Origin: Rhodoferax sp. PAMC 29310
GTDB lineage: Bacteria; Pseudomonadota; Gammaproteobacteria; Burkholderiales; Burkholderiaceae_C
NCBI RefSeq assembly: GCF_017948265.1
Contig: NZ_CP072852.1
Span: 806,001-870,000, forward strand
Direction of reading: 5' to 3'
DNA length: 64,000 nucleotides
A model generated the notes under the pieces. That model was given only the letters and a program-made list of their open reading frames with translations. It did not search any database and was not told the origin of the DNA. The number at the start of each line of letters is the position of its first letter. Positions within the stretch are counted from its first letter, which is position 1. Positions 16,280 to 25,300 of the stretch are shown in pieces. Both the position numbers and the translations under genes were made by a program.

Positions 16280-17086
16280 TTGTTGGATACCTTGACTGCC
16301 TTGAATCTGCATCCTGATTGGTTGATCCCGGACTGGTCTGCGCCAGCGAATGTGCAAGCGGTGTGCACCACTCGGATCGGTGGCGTTTCTGCAGGCCCCT
16401 TCGACTCCTTCAATCTTGGTGATCACGTCGGGGATGACATTCGTCGCGTTGATGCCAATCGCGCCGCATTGACCCAAGCCATTGGTGCCAAGCCTGTATT
16501 TCTATCGCAGGTTCATGGCACCCAGGTCGAGCGCCTTTGCGCAACCACGGCCAACGGAGCCGTTGCTGATGCGGCTTCGACCGGTCAATCGGGTTTGGCT
16601 TGCACCGTGATGGTGGCCGATTGCTTGCCTGTGCTGTTCACCAATCGACAAGGGACTTTGATCGCCGCTGCCCATGCCGGTTGGCGTGGTCTGGCAGGCG
16701 TCAATGGTTGGGGTGTGCTGGAAGCTGTTATTGATCAGTTTAGGGCCCTAGCCCCCGTTCATCAAGCGCAAGATGCTATTGATGTCATAGCGTGGCTTGG
16801 TCCTTGCATTGGCCCTACGGCGTTTGAGGTTGGGCCGGAGGTTCGGGAGGCCTTTTTGACCATCGATGCGGCGGCTGACGCCATGTTTGTTGCCAATTCG
16901 CCAGGTAAATGGTTCGCCAATTTGGCTGGCTTGGCTCGTCAGCGCTTGCACGCGCAAGGCGTTCAAGACATTTACGGGAACGATGGCAGCCAGGCTTGGT
17001 GCACGGTTAGTCGATCGTCACAATTCTTTTCCTACCGGCGGGATGGCGTCAGTGGCCGGTTTGCTGCCTCCATCTGGATGCGTTGA
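16280..17086 (+). CDS. pgeF: peptidoglycan editing factor PgeF (laccase-domain/DUF152)
   Basis: A 268-residue laccase-domain protein. The metal ligands are in CTVMVADCLPVLF, AAAHAGWRGLAG and WLGPCIGPTAFEVG (Cys/His). TTRIGGVSAGPFDSFNLG is the N-terminal motif. The E. coli YfiH/PgeF protein keeps L-Ser out of the peptidoglycan stem peptide, and related proteins act on purine nucleosides. No ATG is available near the N-terminus. TTG at 16280 is used, with another TTG at 16301 giving the more usual LHPDW start. It follows ycaO by 12 bases. Its last 69 bases are antisense to the small membrane gene on the other strand. Confidence 0.9.
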   Translation: MLDTLTALNLHPDWLIPDWSAPANVQAVCTTRIGGVSAGPFDSFNLGDHVGDDIRRVDANRAALTQAIGAKPVFLSQVHGTQVERLCATTANGAVADAASTGQSGLACTVMVADCLPVLFTNRQGTLIAAAHAGWRGLAGVNGWGVLEAVIDQFRALAPVHQAQDAIDVIAWLGPCIGPTAFEVGPEVREAFLTIDAAADAMFVANSPGKWFANLAGLARQRLHAQGVQDIYGNDGSQAWCTVSRSSQFFSYRRDGVSGRFAASIWMR

Positions 17087-17296
17087 ATGGCGCTCGGCCA
17101 ATTCTGCAGCTTCTTTCGCCTTGATTGCGGTCCGTCTCGCGGGCGATCTCATGAGGTAGACCACCAGCGCAACGGGCCCCAAGCCGTAAAGCAAAAAGGT
17201 AATGATGGCGCCCAAAACGGTGCCATTGGTGTTGGTGGCCTCGGCAACGGCCATCATGAGGGCCACGTAGAGCCAGGCGATGGGAACAATGTACAT
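17018..17296 (-). CDS. small two-helix membrane protein, unknown function
   Basis: A 92-residue protein with two predicted membrane helices, residues 2-20 (YIVPIAWLYVALMMAVAEA) and about 27-49 (VLGAIITFLLYGLGPVALVV), followed by a basic, Ala/Glu-rich soluble tail. I do not recognise a named family. Its 3' end overlaps the 3' end of pgeF in antisense by 69 bases. It is divergent from phaC with about 100 bases between. Confidence 0.65.
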   Translation of the reverse strand: MYIVPIAWLYVALMMAVAEATNTNGTVLGAIITFLLYGLGPVALVVYLMRSPARRTAIKAKEAAELAERHSTHPDGGSKPATDAIPPVGKEL

Positions 17297-17400
17297 GGAT
17301 TAATTTTTCGTTGCCGTTCAAGGGCTTGTGTCAGGAAATTAGTGGGATACGTCTAAGATACTAGGGTGCTAATTGATCGCCCGAAACAGGAGGAAAGAGT

Positions 17401-19122
17401 ATGAGCCAGGAAATACCTGAAATTTGGTCACAGTCCGCGCAGCAATTTCATCAGACTTTAAATGAGAACTGGTCCAAGGCCTTTCAGGCGTTTCAGAATA
17501 TGGATCTCGGAGCTGGATCAAATGGGGCAGGTTCCGTAACTCCCGCTCCCCAAATCAGCTTTTCCCCCGAAAAACTACAGACTTTGCAGCAGCAGTATCT
17601 TCGCGACGCTGCAGAGTTGTTGACGCCAGCGGCTGGAGCCCCTTCAGCGGCGGGGGATCGACGTTTTGCCGGACAAGCGTGGGCCGCCAACCCCGTCGCC
17701 TCTTTCTCCGCCGCCGCTTATTTGCTGAACGCCCGCACCTTGATGGGCATGGCTGAAGCGGTGGAAACCGATGACAAAACCCGCGCCCGAATCCGGTTTG
17801 CATTAGAGCAGGTCACAGCGGCGGCCTCGCCGAGCAATTTTCTGGCACTCAATGCGGATGCCCAAAAGAAGGCGATCGATTCCAAAGGCGAGAGTATTGC
17901 CAAGGGCATTCAAAACTTGCTGCATGACCTGAAGCAAGGTCATGTTTCGATGACGGACGAAAGCGTCTTTGAAGTTGGCAAAAACGTGGCGACCACTGAA
18001 GGCGCCGTCGTGTTTCAAAACGATTTGTTTCAGCTGATTGAATACAAACCCCTGACGGCCAAGGTCTACGAAAAACCGTTTTTGCTGGTGCCCCCGTGTA
18101 TCAACAAGTTCTATATTCTGGACCTTCAACCAGAAAATTCGTTGATTCGTTATGCCGTTGCGCAGGGACACCGCACCTTTGTGGTGAGCTGGCGCAACCC
18201 TGACGCGACCTTGGCCGGCAAGACCTGGGACGACTACGTCGAAGGCGCAGCGATTGAAGCCATCGCGGTCACCCAAGAGATCACGGGCGCCAAAACCATC
18301 AATGCACTGGGCTTCTGTGTGGGGGGAACCATTCTGGGCTCAGCCGCAGCCGTGTTGGCAGCGCGGGGAGAAAAACCATTGGCCAGCATGACACTGTTGA
18401 CGTCCATGCTTGACTTCTCGGACACCGGCATTCTTGATGTCTTTATTGACGAGGGTTTTGTTCAGTACCGTGAGAAGGAGATGGGCAAGGGTGGTTTGAT
18501 GAAGGGGCAAGACCTCTCCAGCACCTTCAGTTTCCTGCGGCCCAATGATTTGGTCTGGAACTATGTGGTGGGCAATTACCTCAAGGGTGAGACGCCCCCC
18601 CCATTTGACTTGCTGTATTGGAACAGCGACTCTACCAATTTGCCTGGGCCCTTCTATGCCTGGTACCTGCGCAATACTTATCTTGAAAACAACCTGGTAA
18701 AACCCGGCAAAACCACTGTTTGTGGCGAAAAGATTGACCTGGGTGGCTTGGACATGCCCGTCTATATTTATGGCTCACGCGAAGACCACATCGTGCCCAT
18801 CGGCGGCGCGTATGCGTCCACCCAGTTTTTGCCGGGCAAGAAGCGGTTTGTGATGGGAGCTTCTGGCCACATTGCAGGTGTCATCAATCCCCCCGCCAAA
18901 AACAAACGCAGCCACTGGATTCGGGAAGATGGCAAGCTTCCTAAATCCCATGCGGAATGGCTCAAAGGGGCCACCGAGTTCCCCGGCAGTTGGTGGACCG
19001 ATTGGTCGGATTGGTTGGCGAGCCAAGCCGGCAAACAAGTCGCCGCCCCCAAAACCTTTGGCAAAGGCAAGCACAAGGCTATCGAGGCAGCGCCAGGTAG
19101 CTACGTGAAGGCCAAGGCCTAA
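17401..19122 (+). CDS. phaC: class I polyhydroxyalkanoate synthase
   Basis: A 573-residue PHA synthase that polymerises (R)-3-hydroxybutyryl-CoA on the granule surface. The lipase-like box is LGFCVGGTILG with nucleophile Cys306. The remaining triad is Asp462 in SREDHIVP and His490 in ASGHIAGVINPP. PPCINKFYILDLQPENSLIR and FVVSWRNPD are class I landmarks. A strong AGGAGG (17388-17393) lies seven bases before the ATG. It is the first gene of phaC-phaA-phaB; no phaR or phasin gene follows within the window. Confidence 0.97.
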   Translation: MSQEIPEIWSQSAQQFHQTLNENWSKAFQAFQNMDLGAGSNGAGSVTPAPQISFSPEKLQTLQQQYLRDAAELLTPAAGAPSAAGDRRFAGQAWAANPVASFSAAAYLLNARTLMGMAEAVETDDKTRARIRFALEQVTAAASPSNFLALNADAQKKAIDSKGESIAKGIQNLLHDLKQGHVSMTDESVFEVGKNVATTEGAVVFQNDLFQLIEYKPLTAKVYEKPFLLVPPCINKFYILDLQPENSLIRYAVAQGHRTFVVSWRNPDATLAGKTWDDYVEGAAIEAIAVTQEITGAKTINALGFCVGGTILGSAAAVLAARGEKPLASMTLLTSMLDFSDTGILDVFIDEGFVQYREKEMGKGGLMKGQDLSSTFSFLRPNDLVWNYVVGNYLKGETPPPFDLLYWNSDSTNLPGPFYAWYLRNTYLENNLVKPGKTTVCGEKIDLGGLDMPVYIYGSREDHIVPIGGAYASTQFLPGKKRFVMGASGHIAGVINPPAKNKRSHWIREDGKLPKSHAEWLKGATEFPGSWWTDWSDWLASQAGKQVAAPKTFGKGKHKAIEAAPGSYVKAKA

Positions 19123-19158
19123 CTTACATCTATTTCACAACAACTCAGGAGAAAAAAC

Positions 19159-20337
19159 ATGGAAGACATCGTCATCGTTTCAGCGGCTCGTACCGCAGTT
19201 GGAAAATTCGGCGGTAGCCTGGCCAAAACGCCGGCCACGGAGTTGGGTGCTGCGGTGATCAAGGCGTTGCTCGCCCGCACCGGCTTGGGCGTTGACCAAA
19301 TTGGGGAAGTCATCCTGGGTCAGGTATTGGCCGCTGGCGTGGGTCAAAACCCCGCTCGCCAATCGCTCATCAAAAGTGGTTTGGCAAAGGAAACGCCGGC
19401 TTTGACCATCAACGCCGTTTGTGGCTCCGGTCTGAAGGCTGTGATGCTGGCTGCCCAAGCTGTGGCCTATGGTGACAGCGACATCGTAATCGCGGGCGGT
19501 CAGGAAAACATGAGTGCATCACCCCACGTCTTGCCGGGTTCCCGCGACGGGCAGCGCATGGGTGACTGGAAAATGATTGACACCATGATTGTTGATGGCC
19601 TGTGGGACGTCTACAACCAGTACCACATGGGCATCACGGCTGAAAACGTGGCCAAGGCCTACAGCATCTCCCGGGAAATGCAAGACGCCTTGGCACTGGC
19701 CAGCCAGCAAAAAGCAGCTGCTGCGCAGGACGCTGGCAAGTTTGTGGACGAAATCATTCCGTTCAGCATCGCGCAACGCAAGGGCGATCCGATCGTATTC
19801 GCCGCAGACGAGTTCATCAACCGCAAAACCAATGCCGAGGTGTTGGCTGGCTTACGCCCTGCTTTTGACAAAGCAGGCGGCGTGACAGCGGGCAACGCAT
19901 CGGGCCTGAATGATGGCGCTGCCGGTGTCATGGTTATGACCGCCAAGAAAGCCGCCGAGTTGAGCCTGAAGCCGATGGGCCGTATTGCCAGCTTTGCAAC
20001 CAGTGGCCTCGATCCCGCTTTGATGGGAATGGGCCCCGTGTCGGCTTCGCAAAAGGCGTTGGCGCGCGCTGGTTGGAAAGCTGCCGACCTTGACTTGCTG
20101 GAAATCAACGAAGCCTTTGCGGCCCAGGCCTGTGCTGTGAATCAGCAAATGGAGTGGGATACGTCCAAAGTGAACGTCAATGGCGGTGCAATCGCCATTG
20201 GTCACCCCATTGGTGCATCTGGTTGCCGTATCTTGGTCACCTTGCTGCACGAAATGCAGCGCCGCGATGCCAAAAAAGGCATTGCCAGCTTGTGTATCGG
20301 CGGTGGCATGGGGGTTGCCCTAACTATCGAGCGCTAA
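19159..20337 (+). CDS. phaA: acetyl-CoA acetyltransferase (beta-ketothiolase)
   Basis: A 392-residue biosynthetic thiolase that condenses two acetyl-CoA to acetoacetyl-CoA, the first step of PHB synthesis. The acylated cysteine is Cys88 in NAVCGSGLKAV. The C-terminal catalytic residues lie in GGAIAIGHPIGASGCRI (His) and CIGGGMGVAL (Cys). Length and motifs are full. CAGGAGAAAAA before the ATG is a good ribosome site. It is 36 bases after phaC. Confidence 0.97.
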   Translation: MEDIVIVSAARTAVGKFGGSLAKTPATELGAAVIKALLARTGLGVDQIGEVILGQVLAAGVGQNPARQSLIKSGLAKETPALTINAVCGSGLKAVMLAAQAVAYGDSDIVIAGGQENMSASPHVLPGSRDGQRMGDWKMIDTMIVDGLWDVYNQYHMGITAENVAKAYSISREMQDALALASQQKAAAAQDAGKFVDEIIPFSIAQRKGDPIVFAADEFINRKTNAEVLAGLRPAFDKAGGVTAGNASGLNDGAAGVMVMTAKKAAELSLKPMGRIASFATSGLDPALMGMGPVSASQKALARAGWKAADLDLLEINEAFAAQACAVNQQMEWDTSKVNVNGGAIAIGHPIGASGCRILVTLLHEMQRRDAKKGIASLCIGGGMGVALTIER

Positions 20338-20354
20338 TTTCCAGTGCAGAATAT

Positions 20355-20400
20355 CCTTGACGTGTTACCACGGTGACACGCCCGGTGTGAGTCCTCAAGG
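20355..20400 (+). other. structured phaA-phaB intercistronic region
   Basis: Within the 104-base gap, CCTTGA (20355-20360) and TCAAGG (20395-20400) can pair and enclose GTGTTACC/GGTGACAC (20362-20379, one G-U pair, very small loop). There is no T-tract. It may stabilise or process the pha mRNA, but could be chance. Confidence 0.3.
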
Positions 20401-20441
20401 TTGTTCCGCATCGCTTCAAAATTCATTACCGAGGAGAGAAT

Positions 20442-21179
20442 ATGAGTCAAAAAGTTGCTTACGTGACAGGTGGTATGGGTGGTATTGGGACCGCCATTTG
20501 CCAGCGACTGCACAAAGAAGGTTTTAAAGTGATTGCCGGTTGCGGCCCTACGCGCGACCAGGCAAAGTGGATTGCCGAGCAAGCCGAGCAAGGCTTCACC
20601 TTTTACGCATCCGCTGGCAACGTCGGCAACTGGGAGTCCACTGTTGAGGCGTTTGCCAAAGTCAAAGCTGAGCACGGTGTGATTGACTTGCTCGTCAACA
20701 ACGCGGGCATCACACGCGACCGCATGTTTTTGAAAATGTCGCGTGACGACTGGGACTCGGTGATCGAAACCAACCTGAACAGCATGTTTAACGTGACCAA
20801 ACAGGTCGTTGGCGACATGGTTGAAAAAGGCTGGGGCCGTATTGTCAACATCTCGTCTGTCAATGGCGAAAAAGGCCAAGCCGGACAGACCAACTACTCG
20901 GCTGCCAAAGCCGGTATGCATGGCTTCACCATGGCCCTGGCCCAAGAACTGGCCACCAAAGGCGTGACCGTTAACACCGTGAGCCCCGGTTATATTGGCA
21001 CCGACATGGTCAACGCCATCCGTGAAGATGTACTGGCCAAGATTGTCGGCACCATCCCGGTTAAACGTCTGGGCAAGCCCAGCGAGATTGCGTCCATCAT
21101 TGCATGGTTGGCGTCAGAGGAAGGTGGCTATTCCACGGGTGCAGACTTCTCCGTGAATGGCGGATTGCACATGGGCTAG
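20442..21179 (+). CDS. phaB: acetoacetyl-CoA reductase (NADPH)
   Basis: A 245-residue short-chain dehydrogenase that reduces acetoacetyl-CoA to (R)-3-hydroxybutyryl-CoA for PhaC. The cofactor motif is VTGGMGGIGTAIC, followed by LVNNAGITRD, the catalytic Ser in NISSVNGEKG, and YxxxK in TNYSAAKAGMHG. The end VNGGLHMG is the typical PhaB C-terminus. GAGGAGAG precedes the ATG. Confidence 0.96.
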   Translation: MSQKVAYVTGGMGGIGTAICQRLHKEGFKVIAGCGPTRDQAKWIAEQAEQGFTFYASAGNVGNWESTVEAFAKVKAEHGVIDLLVNNAGITRDRMFLKMSRDDWDSVIETNLNSMFNVTKQVVGDMVEKGWGRIVNISSVNGEKGQAGQTNYSAAKAGMHGFTMALAQELATKGVTVNTVSPGYIGTDMVNAIREDVLAKIVGTIPVKRLGKPSEIASIIAWLASEEGGYSTGADFSVNGGLHMG

Positions 21180-21198
21180 TGTAGAGGTGGCCCAATGC

Positions 21199-21214
21199 CT
21201 CAATCGCTATTGAG
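21199..21214 (+). other. short hairpin after phaB
   Basis: CTCAAT, a CGCT loop and ATTGAG form a 6-bp stem 20 bases after the phaB stop. Without a following T-tract it is at best a weak terminator of the pha operon. Confidence 0.3.
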
Positions 21215-21280
21215 TTGAGGAGTGATGGGGTCAATACTGCAGGCTAGAATAATTGGAAATTTTTAATTTAATGGAATACT

Positions 21281-21565
21281 ATGACATTTAGAAAAATCGC
21301 ATTAGTTGCCGTCGCCACCTTGGCATTTGGCTTGCAGGGCGCGTGGGCTCAAGGCATTACTCCTGCTCCCGCTTCTGGTGGTGCTGGTGCTGGTGCTGGT
21401 GCTGGTGCTGGTGCTGGTGCTGGTGCTGGTGCTGGTGCTGGTGCTGGTCTAGGTGGGCTGTCTGTTGGTGTCATTGCAGCAGGCGCAGCAGTAGCAGCAG
21501 CAGCAGCCGCTGCTGCTTCTACCCAATCCGGCGGAACCACGGGAACCACAGGAACCACGCGTTAA
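21281..21565 (+). CDS. YjbE/GfcA-like small secreted Gly-Ala repeat protein
   Basis: A 94-residue protein with a signal peptide (MTFRKIALVAVATLAFGLQG, cleavage likely after AWA-Q). A run of eleven Gly-Ala dipeptides follows, then a hydrophobic Ala-rich stretch (VIAAGAAVAAAAAAAA) and a Thr/Gly tail (GTTGTTGTTR). Size, secretion signal, low complexity and position directly before a YjbF-like lipoprotein match E. coli YjbE, first gene of the yjbEFGH exopolysaccharide operon, and GfcA of group 4 capsule. Sequence identity cannot carry the call in such simple sequence, so it rests on architecture and context. Its function is unknown even in E. coli. Confidence 0.65.
   Translation: MTFRKIALVAVATLAFGLQGAWAQGITPAPASGGAGAGAGAGAGAGAGAGAGAGAGLGGLSVGVIAAGAAVAAAAAAAASTQSGGTTGTTGTTR
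21380..21445 (+). repeat. perfect tandem hexamer (GGTGCT)x11
   Basis: Eleven uninterrupted copies of GGTGCT encode (Gly-Ala)11 in the YjbE-like protein. Because the unit is 6 bases, copy changes alter protein length but not frame. The identity of every copy, with no synonymous changes, suggests recent expansion. Confidence 0.95.
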
Positions 21566-21587
21566 ACGCTAATTTGATTTGAACGAG

Positions 21588-22310
21588 ATGGCGCCCACGG
21601 GCGCTATTCTTTTTTTGAAAATTACCTTCCCTCAAGTTTTTCTGAGCCGCGTTCTATTGGGCGTTGTTGCAGTCAGTTTGCTTGGATGCGCCGGCAATTC
21701 GTCGACGTTAAGCCAGGTCTTCTCTGCGGTTGTTGCTGATCAAATTGGCGCAAGTGACGCAGCTATCAGCCAAGCAACTCTGAATCCGCAGTACCAGTAC
21801 TTGCGTGTGGACATGGTTGGCCGAAAATCTGCTTTGCTGGTTTTGGGGTATGTTGACCCTCACCCGGCGGGTGATGTTGAAGTTTGGTACTCCTCTGTTC
21901 GTGAAGTGATCAAAACTCAGAATGGCAGAATCATTGGCACTGCCGGCTTGGGGGTAGATTGGCGTTCAGTGCGGTATGACCCGGCACCACCCCCGTGGGC
22001 AAGTGTGCTGGTCGAGGGCGCTAACTACGCTCGCTCAAGAGACATGATGCCAGGTTACCAGCATGCGGTTGTCGACCTCGTTCAATTAAAGCCTTGGTTT
22101 GGCCGTGAAGCTCCCATACAGGGATCCAAGTTGGCGACGTTGCCTGATAAATCTCGCTACCACTGGTTTAGTGAAGAATCAAAAGGGCAGGCTACCCTTC
22201 CTTTGGCGTGGTATGTCGTTGGACCCTACCAAGGCCGCAACATCGTTGTCTATTCAGAGCAATGCCTAACGGCCTCGTTCTGTCTGAAACTAACCCGCTG
22301 GCCCCAATAG
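21588..22310 (+). CDS. YjbF/GfcB-family lipoprotein
   Basis: A protein of about 230-240 residues with a lipoprotein signal: a hydrophobic segment (VLLGVVAVSLLGCAGNS) ending in the lipobox LLGC. The mature part contains YQYLRVDMVGRKSALLVLGY and a later VEVWYSSVREVIKTQNGRII, patterns of the YjbF family of outer-membrane lipoproteins in exopolysaccharide secretion. The start is uncertain. ATG 21588 lies in the terminator stem, whereas TTG 21615 would give a compact signal peptide (MKITFPQVF) with the lipobox Cys at residue 25. It is followed 11 bases later by the GfcC-YjbH-PAP2 fusion gene. Confidence 0.75.
   Translation: MAPTGAILFLKITFPQVFLSRVLLGVVAVSLLGCAGNSSTLSQVFSAVVADQIGASDAAISQATLNPQYQYLRVDMVGRKSALLVLGYVDPHPAGDVEVWYSSVREVIKTQNGRIIGTAGLGVDWRSVRYDPAPPPWASVLVEGANYARSRDMMPGYQHAVVDLVQLKPWFGREAPIQGSKLATLPDKSRYHWFSEESKGQATLPLAWYVVGPYQGRNIVVYSEQCLTASFCLKLTRWPQ
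21590..21616 (+). terminator. intrinsic terminator/attenuator between the yjbE-like and yjbF-like genes
   Basis: GCGCC (21591-21595), a CACG loop and GGCGC (21600-21604) form a GC stem, with TATTC and then seven Ts (21610-21616) after it. It starts 25 bases after the stop of the Gly-Ala repeat gene and overlaps the ATG candidate at 21588 of the lipoprotein gene. It would make expression of the first gene much higher than that of the following two. Confidence 0.65.
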
Positions 22311-22321
22311 GATTTCCCCTC

Positions 22322-25300
22322 GTGAAGATGAAGCGCACCATAGTTGCTCAGGCAACTTTGATCTGTCTTGCCTGCTGGAGCGCCGCAACGCTGCCTGCAG
22401 TGGCGTCAGACCTGGATCACCGAATATCGTTGTTGCTGGTTGGTAGCGAACCCTTGAGCCAGTTGAAGGCGCGAGAGGGTGCTTCAACGGCTAGTTCAGA
22501 AATTCAGCCACCGTCCATTTCTCAATTGGACGCAATGGCAAAGACAACGCCGGTTGTTCCAGGCGAGCTCTTGAGTGATTGGATCTTGCGTGCCGTGGGG
22601 CCAAATGCGGATCTGACGGCGCTCCATTGGCTCAGTTCAGCTGAGCGAGCCCCTCAGGGCCGACTTCGAGAGGCAGTCGTTGAGTCCTTGCGACAGAAGA
22701 CCCGCAAGGAAAAAAACGAGCCTGCAAGCGCCAAGGAGTTGCTCTCAACCTGGTTGTTGTCATTGCCATTGACTGGACGTTTGCCAATCGCAATTTCTGA
22801 TGCCCGTTGGCTCCAGGCCTCATCCGTCCAAGACCCCGTACTGGGTGAAGGTGATTCCGTTGTTCTTTATCGTCGGCCGACGGCCGTCACAGTTATTTTC
22901 GAAGACGGTAATACTTGCTTGACTCCTCATGTGTCTGGCGCATTGGCGCTTGACTATGTTAAAGCTTGCCGTGGGTCAGCGTTTGCGCGGTCAGTGGACT
23001 GGGCGTGGGTGGCGCAGCCGGATGGTCGTACCCAACGGTTTGGGATTGCCTCATGGAACCAAGAAGCTCAAGACGAGCCCGGCCCTGGGGCCTGGGTTTG
23101 GGCACCGAGTCGTCAGTCTGGAATTGAAACCAGTGCCTCCGACAACCTAATTCGGTTTGTGGCCACGCAATCGCCCGCAAGTCCGATGCAAGGGCTTTTT
23201 AGACCTCCAGTCAATGCGAGTTCGTTGGACCCTAGTTCTTCGCCGAGGCGCGCTGAGTTGACCGCCAGTGATTGGGGCGAAATCGGTGTTTTACAAACCC
23301 CCAGCGCCCGCATGGCGCCAACCGGAGCGGTCCGCCTTCACCTGAGCCGAGTCCAGCCCTATACCCATGGCACAGTGATGCTGCAGCCGTTGGATTGGCT
23401 GGAGGTTGGCTTTCGTTACTCTGATGTTGGCAACCGCCTTTATGGTCCCAGTATTGCCGGAGATCAAACTTACAAAGATAAATCAATTGACTTCAAGGTT
23501 CGGCTGTTGGAAGAAACCAATATGCTTCCCCAGGTGGCGTTGGGCGTGCGCGACCTAGGCGGTACCGGCTTATTTTCAGGCGAATATCTGGTGGGCAGCA
23601 AGCGTTGGGGCAATTGGGATGCCAGTTTCGGTATGGGCTGGGGTTATCTGGGGGCGCGTGGCAACTTGGGTAACCCATTCTCCTTCGTGAGTAGTGCGTT
23701 TGGAACAAGACCGGGCAACACCACAGCAACAGGAGGAACGGCTAACTTTCAATCCATGTTTCGCGGCCCTGTGGCTGTTTTTGGCGGCTTGCAATGGCAC
23801 TCACCGTACAACCCGCTGGTGTTGAAGTTGGAACTGGATGGAAACGACTATCAGCACGAGCCGCTAAAGAATAATCAGATCACCAAAAGCGCGTTCAACC
23901 TAGGCGCTGTTTATCGGTACTCTCCCAACATCGATTTCAGCCTGGCTATTGAACGTGGCAACACCGTCATGATGGGGGTGACACTTCACGGCGGCCTTAA
24001 CACCCTTTACTCGCCGAAGTTGCTCGACCCTGCGTTGCCACCGGTGACGACCCAGTCACCAACTCAACTCCCTCCGTCAGGATGGCGCGGGACGGCAGCG
24101 AACATTGAACTGTATACCGGCTGGTCAGTGCGAAGTATCAATCATCAGCACGCTACAACCACTGTGCTTGCTGAAACAGATGCGGCGATTCATCTGCAGG
24201 AGCGTATAGAGCGCGCGGTCGCTGTTTTACATCGAGACGCACCTGCAACTTCAAAAAAGTTCGTTCTGCAACTGCAGGAGCGGGGCCTACCGATGTCTCG
24301 GATTGAAATTGACCGCGCGGAGTGGGTGGGGCAGCGAACTCGCGCCGAGTCGCCTGCACTGCGCCTGCCTTCGCAACAAACGCGCGCAGGGTTCGAGCCA
24401 TTTAAAGCGCCATCGGACGCAAGTGACGAGGTGGGTGACAGGTGGTCTGCTCGCTCGCCAGGGTTCTCTGCGGACCTTAGCCCCAGCTACAGTCAAATTC
24501 TGGGTGGTCCGGATGGTTTTTTGCTGTACCAATTGGGCGTACAAAGCAACATAGAGCATCGCTTCAGTGATAACACTTGGATCACCGGTGGGGTGAACCT
24601 TCGGGTGCTGGACAACTACGATCAGTTCACCTACGACGCACCTAGCAAGCTGCCAAGGGTTCGAACACTGGCACGGGAATACGCGACCACTTCGGCATTG
24701 ACCATGCCGATTTTGCAGCTGACCCATGTGCGTGACCTTGGTCACGGTCACTATGTGAGTGCGTATGGCGGCATGCTTGAAAGCATGTACGCCGGCATTG
24801 GGGGCGAGTGGCTATACCGTCCATGGCAAAGCCGGCTTGCCGTTGGTTTAGATGTCAACCGGGTGCGGCAGCGAGATTTTCGACAAAACCTTGCGCTGCG
24901 AGACTACGCGGTCTCCACGGGCCATGCCTCCCTGTATTGGGATACAGGCTGGAACGACATTCAGGTAAAGCTAAGTGCCGGGCGCTATCTGGCTGGCGAC
25001 TTTGGCGCCACTTTAGACCTGAAACGAGTTTTTTCCAATGGCGTTGCCTTGGGCGCCTGGGCAACCAAAACCAATGTCTCCGCCGCTGACTTCGGCGAAG
25101 GCAGCTTTGACAAAGGCATCTACGTCAATATCCCGTTTGATGTGATGCTCCCCAAATCCACCTCGACCAACGGCACCATCGTCTGGAATCCGCTGACACG
25201 GGACGGCGGCGCTCGATTGAACCGTCGTTTCAACTTGATTGACTTGACCCGTCAGCGTGATCCTCGCGCCCTGGAATGGCGCCAGGCAAAGCCGGGTTCG

